This document shows, piece after piece, positions 1 to 8,455 of a DNA stretch of 55,826 nucleotides. Numbering within the stretch: the stretch's first letter is position 1; the number at the start of each line of letters is the position of its first letter. Both the position numbers and the translations under genes were made by a program. The notes beneath the pieces are model-generated. The model did not search any database. It worked only from the letters and a program-made list of their open reading frames with translations, and was not told the origin of the DNA. This DNA comes from an uncultured SAR86 cluster bacterium (lineage in GTDB: Bacteria > Pseudomonadota > Gammaproteobacteria > Magnimaribacterales > D2472), in the NCBI GenBank assembly GCA_902632555.1, contig CACPCZ010000007.1, positions 1-55,826 of the forward strand. The letters run 5' to 3'.

Positions 1-470
1 AAGTCACCAGCTGGTACCAAAAAAACAGCATCTCTATTTAATTTGGAAATAGTTTTTAAAGACTTTATATCGAGATGATCGTAATGGTTGTGGCTTACAG
101 TTACAAAGTCAATTTGAGGAAGATCATTAATATTTAATGCGGGAGGTATCAGTCTTTTGGGACCAATGTTTTTAAATGGAGAGGCTCTTTCAGAAAAAAT
201 AGGATCCGTAAGAATTGTTATGCCATTTTTTTTAATTAAAAAAGTAGAATGGCCAATCCAAATGAAGTAATTATCAGCTTTCTCAAGATTTATATTTTTC
301 CACTCATTTGATAGATCAATATATGAAATTTTAGGATCTACATTATTCCTTTGCCATTCCAAAAGTTCCCGAAAAGACTTATTAAGCTCTTCTCCGTCTG
401 TATTTTTATATTTTGCGAATAAATCAAAACATAACAATAGACATATTGAAATTAATGCTCTTTTAATCAT
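1..470 (-). CDS. Metallo-beta-lactamase-fold hydrolase, NAPE-PLD/RomA-like (C-terminus cut by window edge)
   Basis: The first 156 residues of a protein that runs off the left edge. I translated it from the ATG at 468-470. Residues 1-19 form a hydrophobic signal peptide or anchor. WIGHST (71-76), TDPIFSERASP (about 88-98), GPKR (103-106) and the zinc-binding SHNHYDHLD (126-134; ligands H127, H129, D131, H132) follow in the order seen in the NAPE-PLD/RomA/UlaG branch of metallo-beta-lactamase-fold enzymes. Family members hydrolyse phosphodiesters, lactones or phospholipids; the substrate here cannot be told. No clear Shine-Dalgarno sequence precedes the start. The downstream metal ligands lie outside the window. 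Family assignment is firm, function is not. Confidence 0.85.
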   Translation of the reverse strand, partial: MIKRALISICLLLCFDLFAKYKNTDGEELNKSFRELLEWQRNNVDPKISYIDLSNEWKNINLEKADNYFIWIGHSTFLIKKNGITILTDPIFSERASPFKNIGPKRLIPPALNINDLPQIDFVTVSHNHYDHLDIKSLKTISKLNRDAVFLVPAGD

Positions 471-592
471 TTTAAAATTTTATGACTTTTTAGCTTGGAA
501 TTTTATGTAGATATTTATTAAATGAATTGATATTTTTGAGAGATATGTAAATAGCTTAATAACTATTTTTACTTTCAATAACTTAAGAAATT

Positions 593-1033
593 TCATTCTG
601 CATTATCAATCATATCAACAAATTCATCTCTTAAAATAAAATCTAAATCTTTTAATCCTGGTTTATATAGCGAGAAAATATACCTATGGTTTTGGTTTTT
701 TAGAATGCATGATTTTCCATTTGAGGTTTTTGGAGCTGTGTATTTCATTAAAGTTCCGGCTTCAACGGATCTGGCTTTAAAAAATGGACATCTTCTAAAC
801 TTAATACTCCCATCATCATTCCTTGACATAGCACATTGTGAATCAACTGCTTTTACATTTGAGACACTTCCATCTAAATTAACATCATAATTTATGATCG
901 CGTAACCTTGATAAGATGCATAGGGATATAAAGGTTTCATAATCTGAACCTTTTTTGCAAAACAATCCTGATCAGCAGTTAACGTAAAATTAGAGAAAAA
1001 AACTAAAAAAATAAATTTGTTGAGGATTTTCAT
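593..1033 (-). CDS. Small exported protein with TonB C-terminal-like domain
   Basis: 146 residues from the ATG at 1031-1033. A longer reading to 1078 would run into the receptor terminator hairpin and lacks a signal peptide at its start. Residues 1-20 form a signal peptide or single N-terminal anchor. Residues about 34-105 resemble the TonB C-terminal fold: YPYASYQGYAIINYDV, then NLDGSVSNVKAVDS, then FKARSVEAG. It lacks the proline-rich periplasmic spacer of a true TonB, so it is unlikely to be the energiser itself. Four cysteines follow the signal region (24, 67, 82, 109). It lies just downstream of TonB-dependent receptor 1 on the same strand but beyond that gene's terminator. A receptor-associated accessory role is inference. 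Confidence 0.7.
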   Translation of the reverse strand: MKILNKFIFLVFFSNFTLTADQDCFAKKVQIMKPLYPYASYQGYAIINYDVNLDGSVSNVKAVDSQCAMSRNDDGSIKFRRCPFFKARSVEAGTLMKYTAPKTSNGKSCILKNQNHRYIFSLYKPGLKDLDFILRDEFVDMIDNAE

Positions 1034-1056
1034 AAATTGATTGTAATTAAAATATT

Positions 1057-1089
1057 GAAATAAAAAAAGGCCGGTCAAAACCGGCCTTT
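1057..1089 (-). terminator. Rho-independent terminator of TonB-dependent receptor 1
   Basis: Perfect 9-bp stem AAAGGCCGG / CCGGCCTTT (arms 1066-1074 and 1081-1089) with a 6-base loop. On the minus strand it is followed by seven T residues, so it terminates the receptor gene whose stop is at 1108. Confidence 0.9.
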
Positions 1090-1107
1090 AATTTTATAAG
1101 CGTCTAA

Positions 1108-3945
1108 TTAGAACTTAACATTCCATTTTAAGTATGAAATCAAACCTTGGTTACCATAAAGGCTCAAGTATGTTTCATAGTTTTGGACTCTGTCTGGTAA
1201 TGGATCTGTATCTTCGACATTAAAAATACCGTAAGTTACTGTTCCGTATTTACCAAGATCAGCGTTAATTTGTAAGTCTAAAGCATCATACTCTTCCTGA
1301 GTTCCGCCACTTTTAACAATACCACCAGTACCGTTTCCAGATGCATCAACTTCAGGTACAGAATTTAATCTGTAATCACCTATATGTCTTTGTGTAAGAG
1401 CAACACTATATCTGTCCCATGAGTAAGCCAGAGTCAAGTTATTTCTTGTCTCAGGTGTACCTGGGAATCCAATACTGTTGATTTGCTTAGCGCTTCCTGT
1501 GAAAGCATCACTGTTATACTCATCCATAGATGTGTAATCAAGTGAAATATTCATAACACCAGGACCTACATCACGCATATAGTTTACAAAAATATCATGG
1601 CCTACTACGTTAATTTCACCAACGTTTGTAAACCCAGCACCTACGTATTCGGCACGACCATTAGCACAAGATCTAATGATGTATGCACCAGTACCTGGGT
1701 TGCCTTCTCTTCTTGCATATGTTGCTCCAGCAGGACATGTTGCTCCACCAAGAGCAGTTGATCCAGAAGTTGTGCCAGTTCCAACAGGATTACCAGCAGC
1801 AGTTCCGTCACCAGAAACACCATCAGCGTCATAGAAAGTTACGTTGTTTGAAAGGACACTACCACCAATATAGTCGTTCCATAGAACAGACTGAGTTGAT
1901 ACTGAAGCAATAGCATCAGTAACTGTAATGTCATATAGGTCTAATCTTACAGTTAAGCCTTCAAGAGCATCTAAAAGAACACCAAAGTCTTGTTCAACGC
2001 TCATTGTGAAACTTTCTGAAGATTCAGGTCCAATATTCTCGTTAGCTTTAATCAATGTTGATACCTGCTTACTTGGACAATCATCAAAAGATGTTCCTGA
2101 AGCACTACAAGCTGCATAGTCAGTTGATGCAACAGCACTAAAACTAGTAGCACCATATAATGTATCCATTGTTGGAGCTCTAAAACCTTCACCGAAGTTT
2201 AGTTTTACAGTTGTTCCAGCAGCAGGAGTCCAAAGAGCACCAACTTTAAATGAGTCAGCTTCGCCAACATCACTATAGTCATCTCTTCTAAATGAAGCAG
2301 TCACTTCAAGATTATCCATTACTGGGAGTAATACCTCAGCAAAAAGTGAATCTACTTCTCTAATACCTGCACCTGAGTTACCAGCTGAACCACCGACTAA
2401 TCCATTTTCTGAATGCTTATCGAATTCAGCAGCATATCTATTTTCTAATTGTTCTAAACCAATGAGAACAGAAACAGATCCGCCAGCCATATCAGCAACA
2501 TTATCAATCTGCATTACTACATCTTGTTTTTCGTAGTGGTTTGTGTATTCAACCAATGTTGTTGCACTCATTGCAGCAGCACCAGCTTCAGATCCAAAAG
2601 GCTCATCTTGAAGAACATTTGAATCTAAACCTGCATAACTTAAGTAATATCTACCAATATCAGTACCATAAAACTTGTTATATTGTTGACCATATGTAAC
2701 CTCAACATCATCGTTAATTTGATATGTGAGCTCTACAACAGCGTCCATACCATTATCAACAAAGTGCATTCCACGATTACCAATTTCGGTCCATCTCCAA
2801 TAACCAGTTACAGTTTCATCATATGGGTTAGATGGATCACCAACAGCAATATTTGGGTATCTAGCAGCAGGAGGAGCAAATCTTCCTGTTGACTCGTTTC
2901 TCAACATATTAACTCTTGAGTATAAGCTAAACTTATCGTTTATCTGATATTCAGTATTTGTTGTAATACTATCTCTAAAAGTAGCAGCATTTTGTACCAT
3001 GATGTCAGCCCATGCGAATCCGCAAATTCCTCTTGGGGCTCCACCGTTAGATGGTGTTGATGTTGCACCTTGACCAAAAGCAGCACCACCAAAGTTAGGT
3101 CCCCACCAACCATCAGTTGGGTTATCGACAGAACCTGGACATGTAGGTGTTGCCATAATGTCACCAGTAACTGGATCAGCTAAGTTTCTTGAGTACCAGC
3201 TTAGTCCATAGGTTTCACTATAGAGATCAATAACACCATCTCCATTTCTATCCTCGGCTGTTGCTTGTGTATACCATCTATCTTTTAGATAAATTTCATC
3301 TCTTTCATCATGCTCAACAACAATAGTTACATAACCTTTATCGTTTGTAGCACCATATATGAAAGATACAGCGTTTTCTTCGCCGTCATCTCTATCTCGA
3401 TCGCCTCTTCTGAAGTTGAACTCCATGCCATCGAAACCTTTTTTTGTTATAACGTTAATAACACCAGCAATTGCATCAGATCCATAAACAGATGAAGCAC
3501 CATCAGCTAGAATCTCAATTCTATCAACTGCAATAGTTGGTAACATATTGATGTTAGCAGCACCAGATCCACCAAGATGCGGTGAACCAGGCATTCTTCT
3601 TCCGTCCATGAGAACTAATGTTCGTGATGATCCTAATCCCCTCATGTCGATCGTAGCGTTACTCATTGCGCCACTACCAGCAGTAGGTGAGAAAGAACCA
3701 AAAGAGTTATAGATGGATTGCTGAATAACATCCGCGGTAATCATACCCGAAGATGCAGCGATATCCTCACTGGTGATTGTAGTAACCTGTGCAGCGCTAT
3801 TCAAAGAATCTCTCTTTATCCTAGAGCCGGTTATAACAACCTCTTCTACATCATCTGCAGCTTCATCTTGTGCAACAATATCGACATTAAAAAGGCCGAA
3901 TGTTAAAACAAGAACTGCAAATAAATAATTCTCTTTTTTAAACAT
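1108..3945 (-). CDS. TonB-dependent outer-membrane receptor 1
   Basis: 945 residues, a gated 22-strand beta-barrel predicted to import a scarce substrate across the outer membrane with TonB-ExbBD energy. Signal peptide at 1-25, TonB box EEVVIT at 35-40, plug domain at about 50-168 with DMRGLG (100-105) and RIEILADGASSVYGSDAIAGVI (142-163), then the barrel, ending in the aromatic residue F (NVKF) expected for BAM recognition. Several cysteine pairs lie in probable surface loops. The start is supported by AGGGGA about seven bases upstream. It belongs to the large generic receptor group common in marine gammaproteobacteria. The substrate is unknown: no SusD or siderophore gene is adjacent. The gene has its own terminator. 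Confidence 0.95.
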   Translation of the reverse strand: MFKKENYLFAVLVLTFGLFNVDIVAQDEAADDVEEVVITGSRIKRDSLNSAAQVTTITSEDIAASSGMITADVIQQSIYNSFGSFSPTAGSGAMSNATIDMRGLGSSRTLVLMDGRRMPGSPHLGGSGAANINMLPTIAVDRIEILADGASSVYGSDAIAGVINVITKKGFDGMEFNFRRGDRDRDDGEENAVSFIYGATNDKGYVTIVVEHDERDEIYLKDRWYTQATAEDRNGDGVIDLYSETYGLSWYSRNLADPVTGDIMATPTCPGSVDNPTDGWWGPNFGGAAFGQGATSTPSNGGAPRGICGFAWADIMVQNAATFRDSITTNTEYQINDKFSLYSRVNMLRNESTGRFAPPAARYPNIAVGDPSNPYDETVTGYWRWTEIGNRGMHFVDNGMDAVVELTYQINDDVEVTYGQQYNKFYGTDIGRYYLSYAGLDSNVLQDEPFGSEAGAAAMSATTLVEYTNHYEKQDVVMQIDNVADMAGGSVSVLIGLEQLENRYAAEFDKHSENGLVGGSAGNSGAGIREVDSLFAEVLLPVMDNLEVTASFRRDDYSDVGEADSFKVGALWTPAAGTTVKLNFGEGFRAPTMDTLYGATSFSAVASTDYAACSASGTSFDDCPSKQVSTLIKANENIGPESSESFTMSVEQDFGVLLDALEGLTVRLDLYDITVTDAIASVSTQSVLWNDYIGGSVLSNNVTFYDADGVSGDGTAAGNPVGTGTTSGSTALGGATCPAGATYARREGNPGTGAYIIRSCANGRAEYVGAGFTNVGEINVVGHDIFVNYMRDVGPGVMNISLDYTSMDEYNSDAFTGSAKQINSIGFPGTPETRNNLTLAYSWDRYSVALTQRHIGDYRLNSVPEVDASGNGTGGIVKSGGTQEEYDALDLQINADLGKYGTVTYGIFNVEDTDPLPDRVQNYETYLSLYGNQGLISYLKWNVKF

Positions 3946-4194
3946 ACATTTCCCCTGTAGTTTTAGTTTTAATTAATGAAAGCGCGCAGTTACAGCGCAC
4001 AATCACGCTTATTTTTGTATTGTTTCAGCGTTTTATATATAAAGCAACAACTTTTTTTTGTATTTATAATAAGTTATAAGCAATGCTTATAAAGGTACAT
4101 TATATATATTTAAAACTTAGATAAAGATTCCCTTGAGCTACTTAATTTAGATAAATTCTTTTACAATAAGTATCAAATTATTGGGGATCAAGAA
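3946..4194. promoter_or_regulatory. Divergent regulatory region between receptor 1 and the FabI-like gene
   Basis: 249 non-coding bases hold the promoters of both divergent genes. For the plus strand a -10-like TACAAT lies at 4162-4167 without a convincing -35. For the minus strand several TATATA/TATAAA candidates lie at 4032-4042. The receptor 5' leader contains an imperfect GC-rich hairpin (GTGCGC and GCGCGC arms, 3981-3999). A perfect palindrome at 4074-4092 is listed separately. Confidence 0.55.
4074..4092. repeat. Perfect palindrome, candidate operator
   Basis: Arms TTATAAGC (4074-4081) and GCTTATAA (4085-4092) around AAT. It sits upstream of both divergent genes (about 130 bases from the receptor ATG, 100 from the FabI-like ATG). 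It has no T-run, so it is more like a dimeric-regulator site than a terminator. Function is inferred. Confidence 0.5.
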
Positions 4195-4983
4195 ATGTTA
4201 TTAAAAAACAAGAAGATAATTATATTTGGACTTGCAAATAAATATTCTATTGCAGCTGGAATTGCTAAATCGATGCATGAACAAGGTGCAGAATTGGCCT
4301 TTGCCTATCAAAATGAAAGATTATTGAAAAACTTGCGCCCTATAGCCGACGAATGCAATTCAAATATATTGATAGAATGCGATGTTTCTAGCGATAAATC
4401 CATAGAAAATGCTTTTGATGAACTTACCAAACATTGGAATACATTCGATGGACTAGTTCATTCAATAGGTTACGCTCCAGCAGATCAGCTTGAAGGCAAT
4501 TTTGTAGATGTTACTAATAGAGAAGGATTTAAAATAGCTCACGATATAAGCTCTTATAGCTTTACAGCTTTAGCAAAAGCTGCAAAACCATTTTTAAATG
4601 AAAATTCTGCGCTATTAACACTTACTTATCTCGGCTCAATACAAACTATGCCTAATTACAATGTGATGGGTCTTGCTAAAGCAAGTCTAGAGGCAAATAC
4701 TCGTTTCTTAGCAGCCTCATTAGGAGAAAATAATATTAGGGTGAATGCAATATCAGCTGGTCCGATAAAGACATTAGCAGCTTCAGGCGTAAAAAACTTC
4801 AGAAAAATGCTTAATCAGCATTCAAAAAGAGCTCCACTAGGCAGAACAGTGACAGCCAGAGAAGTAGGGAATGTTGCATCTTTCTTGTGTTCTGACTTTG
4901 CCAGTGGAATAACTGGTGAAATAACATATGTAGATGCTGGATTTAATATTTCAGCCATGCCATTACATGAAACAAAAGAATGA
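4195..4983 (+). CDS. fabI: Enoyl-ACP reductase, FabI type
   Basis: 262 residues, the same length as E. coli FabI, an NADH-dependent SDR enzyme that reduces enoyl-ACP in the last step of each fatty-acid elongation cycle. The divergent FabI glycine motif is seen at about 11-20 (FGLANKYSIA). HSIGYAP lies at 89-95. The catalytic residues Y145 (in TYLGS), Y155 and K162 (YNVMGLAK) match E. coli Y146, Y156 and K163. NAISAGPIKTLAASG (184-198) is the typical FabI substrate-loop region. It starts a four-gene plus-strand run whose next ORF overlaps its stop (ATGA). The partners are not fatty-acid synthesis genes, so it could be the sole FabI of the cell or a specialised copy. Confidence 0.9.
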   Translation: MLLKNKKIIIFGLANKYSIAAGIAKSMHEQGAELAFAYQNERLLKNLRPIADECNSNILIECDVSSDKSIENAFDELTKHWNTFDGLVHSIGYAPADQLEGNFVDVTNREGFKIAHDISSYSFTALAKAAKPFLNENSALLTLTYLGSIQTMPNYNVMGLAKASLEANTRFLAASLGENNIRVNAISAGPIKTLAASGVKNFRKMLNQHSKRAPLGRTVTAREVGNVASFLCSDFASGITGEITYVDAGFNISAMPLHETKE

Positions 4984-5603
4984 TTGGATCTTTGTATAAT
5001 AAATATCTCGTGCCCAAAATTTTAGATGTATGTTGCTCAACAAAACCAATCAAGTATCAACGCAATAAGATTGTTCCGCATGCAAAAGGCGTAGTTCTTG
5101 AAATAGGTATTGGTTCTGGCCTAAACCTGCCCTTTTATAATGGCTCTACAGTAAAAAAAATATACGGGCTTGATCCATCTGAAGAGCTTAATGAAATAGC
5201 AAGAAAAAATGCATCATCAACTCAACTTGATATCGATTTTATAATTTCAGGTGCTGAGGAGATTAAACTTCCATCAAATTCAGTAGATACCGTATTAATA
5301 ACTTATACCCTTTGCACAATACCTGAATTCAATTCAGCTCTAAGAGAAATAAAAAGAGTTTTAAGAAATGATGGCATTATGCTTTTTTGTGAACACGGAT
5401 TGGCTCCAGATAAAAATGTAAAAAAATGGCAGAACAGAATCAATCCCTTATGGGGAAAACTATTTGGTGGATGCAATATTAATAGAAATATTCCACATAT
5501 AATTCAAGATTCTGGATTGAACATAAAAAAATTAGAGCAAATGTATTTACCAAGTACTCCTAAAATAGTTGCATACAATTATTGGGGTGTAGCTAGTCAA
5601 TAA
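4980..5603 (+). CDS. Class I SAM-dependent methyltransferase
   Basis: 207 residues. SAM-binding motif I VLEIGIGSGLNLPFY lies at about 39-53, the acidic post-I loop GLDPSEEL at about 63-70, and a motif-IV-like region SVDTVLITYTLCTIP follows. The overall pattern (N-terminal YNKYLVPKILD, CEHG after the Rossmann core) resembles the Methyltransf_11 group close to METTL7 and bacterial phospholipid N-methyltransferases. The substrate is not determinable. The ATG overlaps the fabI stop by four bases, so it is translationally coupled to the FabI-like reductase, which hints at lipid-related work. Confidence 0.8.
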   Translation: MIGSLYNKYLVPKILDVCCSTKPIKYQRNKIVPHAKGVVLEIGIGSGLNLPFYNGSTVKKIYGLDPSEELNEIARKNASSTQLDIDFIISGAEEIKLPSNSVDTVLITYTLCTIPEFNSALREIKRVLRNDGIMLFCEHGLAPDKNVKKWQNRINPLWGKLFGGCNINRNIPHIIQDSGLNIKKLEQMYLPSTPKIVAYNYWGVASQ

Positions 5604-5606
5604 AAA

Positions 5607-7058
5607 ATGATAAACACTCCTGTTGTTGTTGGTGTTGGTGATATTCAACAAAAAAATAACTTCGATAATTTAGATGAAGCTCTTGTCCTTATGGATAAGG
5701 CAACAAAATTAGCCATAAAAGATTCAGGCCAAGAAGACATAAAAAACTACATTGAAGAAGTTTTAATCCCGAAAGGTTTTTGGAGATACAGAGATCCTGG
5801 AAAATGGATTGCAAAAAATAACGACTTTAAAGATGTTAAAACTTCGGTATCTAAGATAGGAATACTTCAACAAAGCTTAATAAATTCTGCATGTATGAAA
5901 ATTCAATCTGGTGAAATGCAAGCATGTCTAATTTTAGGTGGTGAATCTAGATACAAAATAACAAGGGCGCTTAAAGAAAAAAAAGAATTTACAGAAACTG
6001 AATTAGTTGAAAATCCTGACTATTATATTAAAGCTAATGATGAGCTTCAGACAGATATAGAGAAAGATTCTTTAGGAACAATGGCTGTAGGTTATTATTC
6101 TCTATTTGAAAGCGCATTAAGACATAAAAAAAATAAAGGCTTCGATAATCATCATAAATATTTAAGCAAGATCTATGAAAATTTTTCTAACATTGCTGTT
6201 GATAACAAAGATAATTTGGCTGAAAAAAAATACTCTTCTGAAGAAATTTTAAAAAGTAGTAATAAAAATCCTCAAATTGCATTTCCATATAATAAACATC
6301 ACTGCACAAGCTGGAATGTCAATCAAGCGGCAGCAATAATAATTTGCTCTGAAAAATTAGCAAACGTGTTAAATATTGATTATGAGAAACGTGTATATCC
6401 AATTGCATCTTCAGAGAACAATCATATGATATCAAGCATTTTAAGACCCGAATTATCAAAACAAGCTGGTATGCAAATAGCTGCAGACTTTATTAAAAAA
6501 ATTTGCTCAGATAACAAAATTAAAATTACACACTTTGACTTGTATAGCTGCTTTCCAGTAGCAGTTCAAATGTTCGCAGATACACTGGGTATTAAAGATG
6601 CATCTTCCATGACAATTACAGGTGGCATGTCATTTGCCGGAGGTCCATTAAATAGTTATGTATTGCATTCTACAGTACAAATGATAAAAAAATTGAGAAA
6701 AGATAATAACGCAACAGGACTTGTTACCGGAGTATCAGGAATGATGACAAAACAGTCGTATTGTTTGTGGTCAAGTAACCCTATTCACAAATTTATTTTT
6801 AAAGATGTTTCTAGAGAAGCAAGTAATATTGATATTCCTCACAAAATCTCTAAAAATAAAAATGGAACTGCAAAAATCATTGGGTATACAATCATTAACG
6901 ATGATCGTAATATTAAAAAAGCTGTAATATATGTTGAGGATGAAAGTTTAGAGAGAAATATTGTTCAAAGTCATAACACAACAGTTATTAATTCTATGGA
7001 GAAAGAAGAATGGGTCGGAAAAATAATAAATTTCAAAAATTTACAATTAATTTCTTAG
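5607..7058 (+). CDS. Thiolase-like protein (TLP1 type) with extra C-terminal domain; nucleophilic Cys apparently absent
   Basis: 483 residues with a thiolase fold: the segment around INSACMKIQSGEMQACLILGGE (92-113), DLYSCFPVAV near 325, and GGMSFAGGPLNSY. After about residue 405 comes an extra domain (TAKIIGYTII, then EEWVGKIINF) like the additional C-terminal domain of mycobacterial thiolase-like protein type 1. When the SG(E/D) and GGE landmarks are aligned with classical thiolases (CSSGLQAV... VGD), the position of the nucleophilic cysteine falls on G85. C96 is eleven residues later, in a helix. Degradative thiolase activity is therefore doubtful; acyl-CoA binding or a non-canonical reaction is possible. 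It is three bases downstream of the methyltransferase, in the same operon. Confidence 0.75.
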   Translation: MINTPVVVGVGDIQQKNNFDNLDEALVLMDKATKLAIKDSGQEDIKNYIEEVLIPKGFWRYRDPGKWIAKNNDFKDVKTSVSKIGILQQSLINSACMKIQSGEMQACLILGGESRYKITRALKEKKEFTETELVENPDYYIKANDELQTDIEKDSLGTMAVGYYSLFESALRHKKNKGFDNHHKYLSKIYENFSNIAVDNKDNLAEKKYSSEEILKSSNKNPQIAFPYNKHHCTSWNVNQAAAIIICSEKLANVLNIDYEKRVYPIASSENNHMISSILRPELSKQAGMQIAADFIKKICSDNKIKITHFDLYSCFPVAVQMFADTLGIKDASSMTITGGMSFAGGPLNSYVLHSTVQMIKKLRKDNNATGLVTGVSGMMTKQSYCLWSSNPIHKFIFKDVSREASNIDIPHKISKNKNGTAKIIGYTIINDDRNIKKAVIYVEDESLERNIVQSHNTTVINSMEKEEWVGKIINFKNLQLIS

Positions 7059-8455
7059 TAATTATAGGTTTATCTTCATATATAAATGCGGGTCAGTTAA
7101 ATGAAATAGTTTCTAGTAAGAAAAATACATTTCAAAAAATCGCAATTGATATATGGGAGCTTGCTGAACTTGGTTACTTAGAGCATAAAAGCTCAAAATT
7201 ACTAGCAGATGAGTTAAGAAAAAATGGTTTTAAAATTACAAAAAGTGTTGCTGACATACCAACTAGCTTCGTTGCTGAATATAGTAATGGAGGACCAATA
7301 ATTGGAATATTGGGTGAATTTGATGCATTACCGGGCTTAGCTCAAACCTCTTCACCTTTTAAAGAAGTTGCACAAAATGAAACTGGAGCTGGTCATGCGT
7401 GTGGGCATCATTTATTTGGAGCAGCTTCAGCTTGGGCAGCTGTAGCCATAAAAGAGTGGATTGTTAAAAATGATATCAATGGCACTATAAGATTTTATGG
7501 AACACCTGCGGAAGAAGGAGGTTCTGGAAAAGTTTATATGGTTAGAGAGGGTCTTTTTGAAGATGTAGATATTGTTCTTCATTGGCACCCAGATGATGTT
7601 AATTCAGCTAATTCTAGGACATCTAATTCAAATAAGTCTGGTAAATTTAGATTTAAAGGCATATCTGCTCACGCTGCAGGTGCACCTGAATTGGGCAGAT
7701 CTGCACTTGATGGTGTTGAAGCTATGAATCACATGGTTAATATGATGCGAGAACATATTCCTCAAGAATCAAGAATTCATTACGTAATTACCAAAGGTGG
7801 TTTAGCTCCAAACGTCGTGCCTGATGATGCTGAAGTTTATTATTACATTAGACATCCAAAAATGGTTGTGGTTGATGAACTCTTTCAAAGAGTAGTTAAA
7901 ATAGCTGAAGGAGCTGCTATTGGAACTGAAACTGAAATCAGTTACGAGGTTATGCATGGAAATTACTCTTTGTTACCTAATGATACTATCCAAAAAATAG
8001 TACATAAGAATTTAAAGGAATTAGGTGGAATTAAATATACAGAAAATGAAGAAGAATATGCTGCAGATTTATATCAAACCTTGTTCAAACCAGATTTAAA
8101 AATTGGATCTCAAGAGATAGTTAAACCATATGAGACAACTCATTCCTACGGATCAACAGATGTAGGAGATGTAAGCTGGGTTGTCCCTACTGCTGGATTA
8201 AGAACAGCTACCTGGGTTCCTGGAACTGCTGCTCATTCATGGCAAGCGGTTGCAGCTGGAGGTACTTCAATCGGATTAAAAGGAGCTGAATTAGCTGCTC
8301 ACACAATGGCTAATACTATAAAAGATATTTTTAAAAATCCTTCTGTTATTGAAGATGCGAAACAGGAATTAATTGCTCGTAGAGGTGCTGATTTTAAATA
8401 TAAACCCTTATTAGGGGAAAGAAAACCTCCTCTTGAATATAGAGTTATTAATTAA
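7010..8455 (+). CDS. Exported M20-family amidohydrolase, AbgB-like
   Basis: 481 residues. Residues 1-27 form a signal peptide (basic N-region, hydrophobic core, SYINA). The start overlaps the previous gene by 49 bases but is well supported by GGAGAAAG eight bases upstream. Metal ligands of the M20D fold are visible: C131 and H133 (HACGHH), E168/E169 (PAEEGG) and H193 (HWHPDD). The dimerisation-domain signature HAAGAPELGRSALDGVE begins at 221. The closest known relative by pattern is the aminobenzoyl-glutamate hydrolase B subunit. Members cut amide bonds of N-acyl or conjugated amino acids. The signal peptide places this one in the periplasm, unlike E. coli AbgB. Its 3' end overlaps the convergent GGT gene by eight bases. 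Confidence 0.85.
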   Translation: MGRKNNKFQKFTINFLVIIGLSSYINAGQLNEIVSSKKNTFQKIAIDIWELAELGYLEHKSSKLLADELRKNGFKITKSVADIPTSFVAEYSNGGPIIGILGEFDALPGLAQTSSPFKEVAQNETGAGHACGHHLFGAASAWAAVAIKEWIVKNDINGTIRFYGTPAEEGGSGKVYMVREGLFEDVDIVLHWHPDDVNSANSRTSNSNKSGKFRFKGISAHAAGAPELGRSALDGVEAMNHMVNMMREHIPQESRIHYVITKGGLAPNVVPDDAEVYYYIRHPKMVVVDELFQRVVKIAEGAAIGTETEISYEVMHGNYSLLPNDTIQKIVHKNLKELGGIKYTENEEEYAADLYQTLFKPDLKIGSQEIVKPYETTHSYGSTDVGDVSWVVPTAGLRTATWVPGTAAHSWQAVAAGGTSIGLKGAELAAHTMANTIKDIFKNPSVIEDAKQELIARRGADFKYKPLLGERKPPLEYRVIN

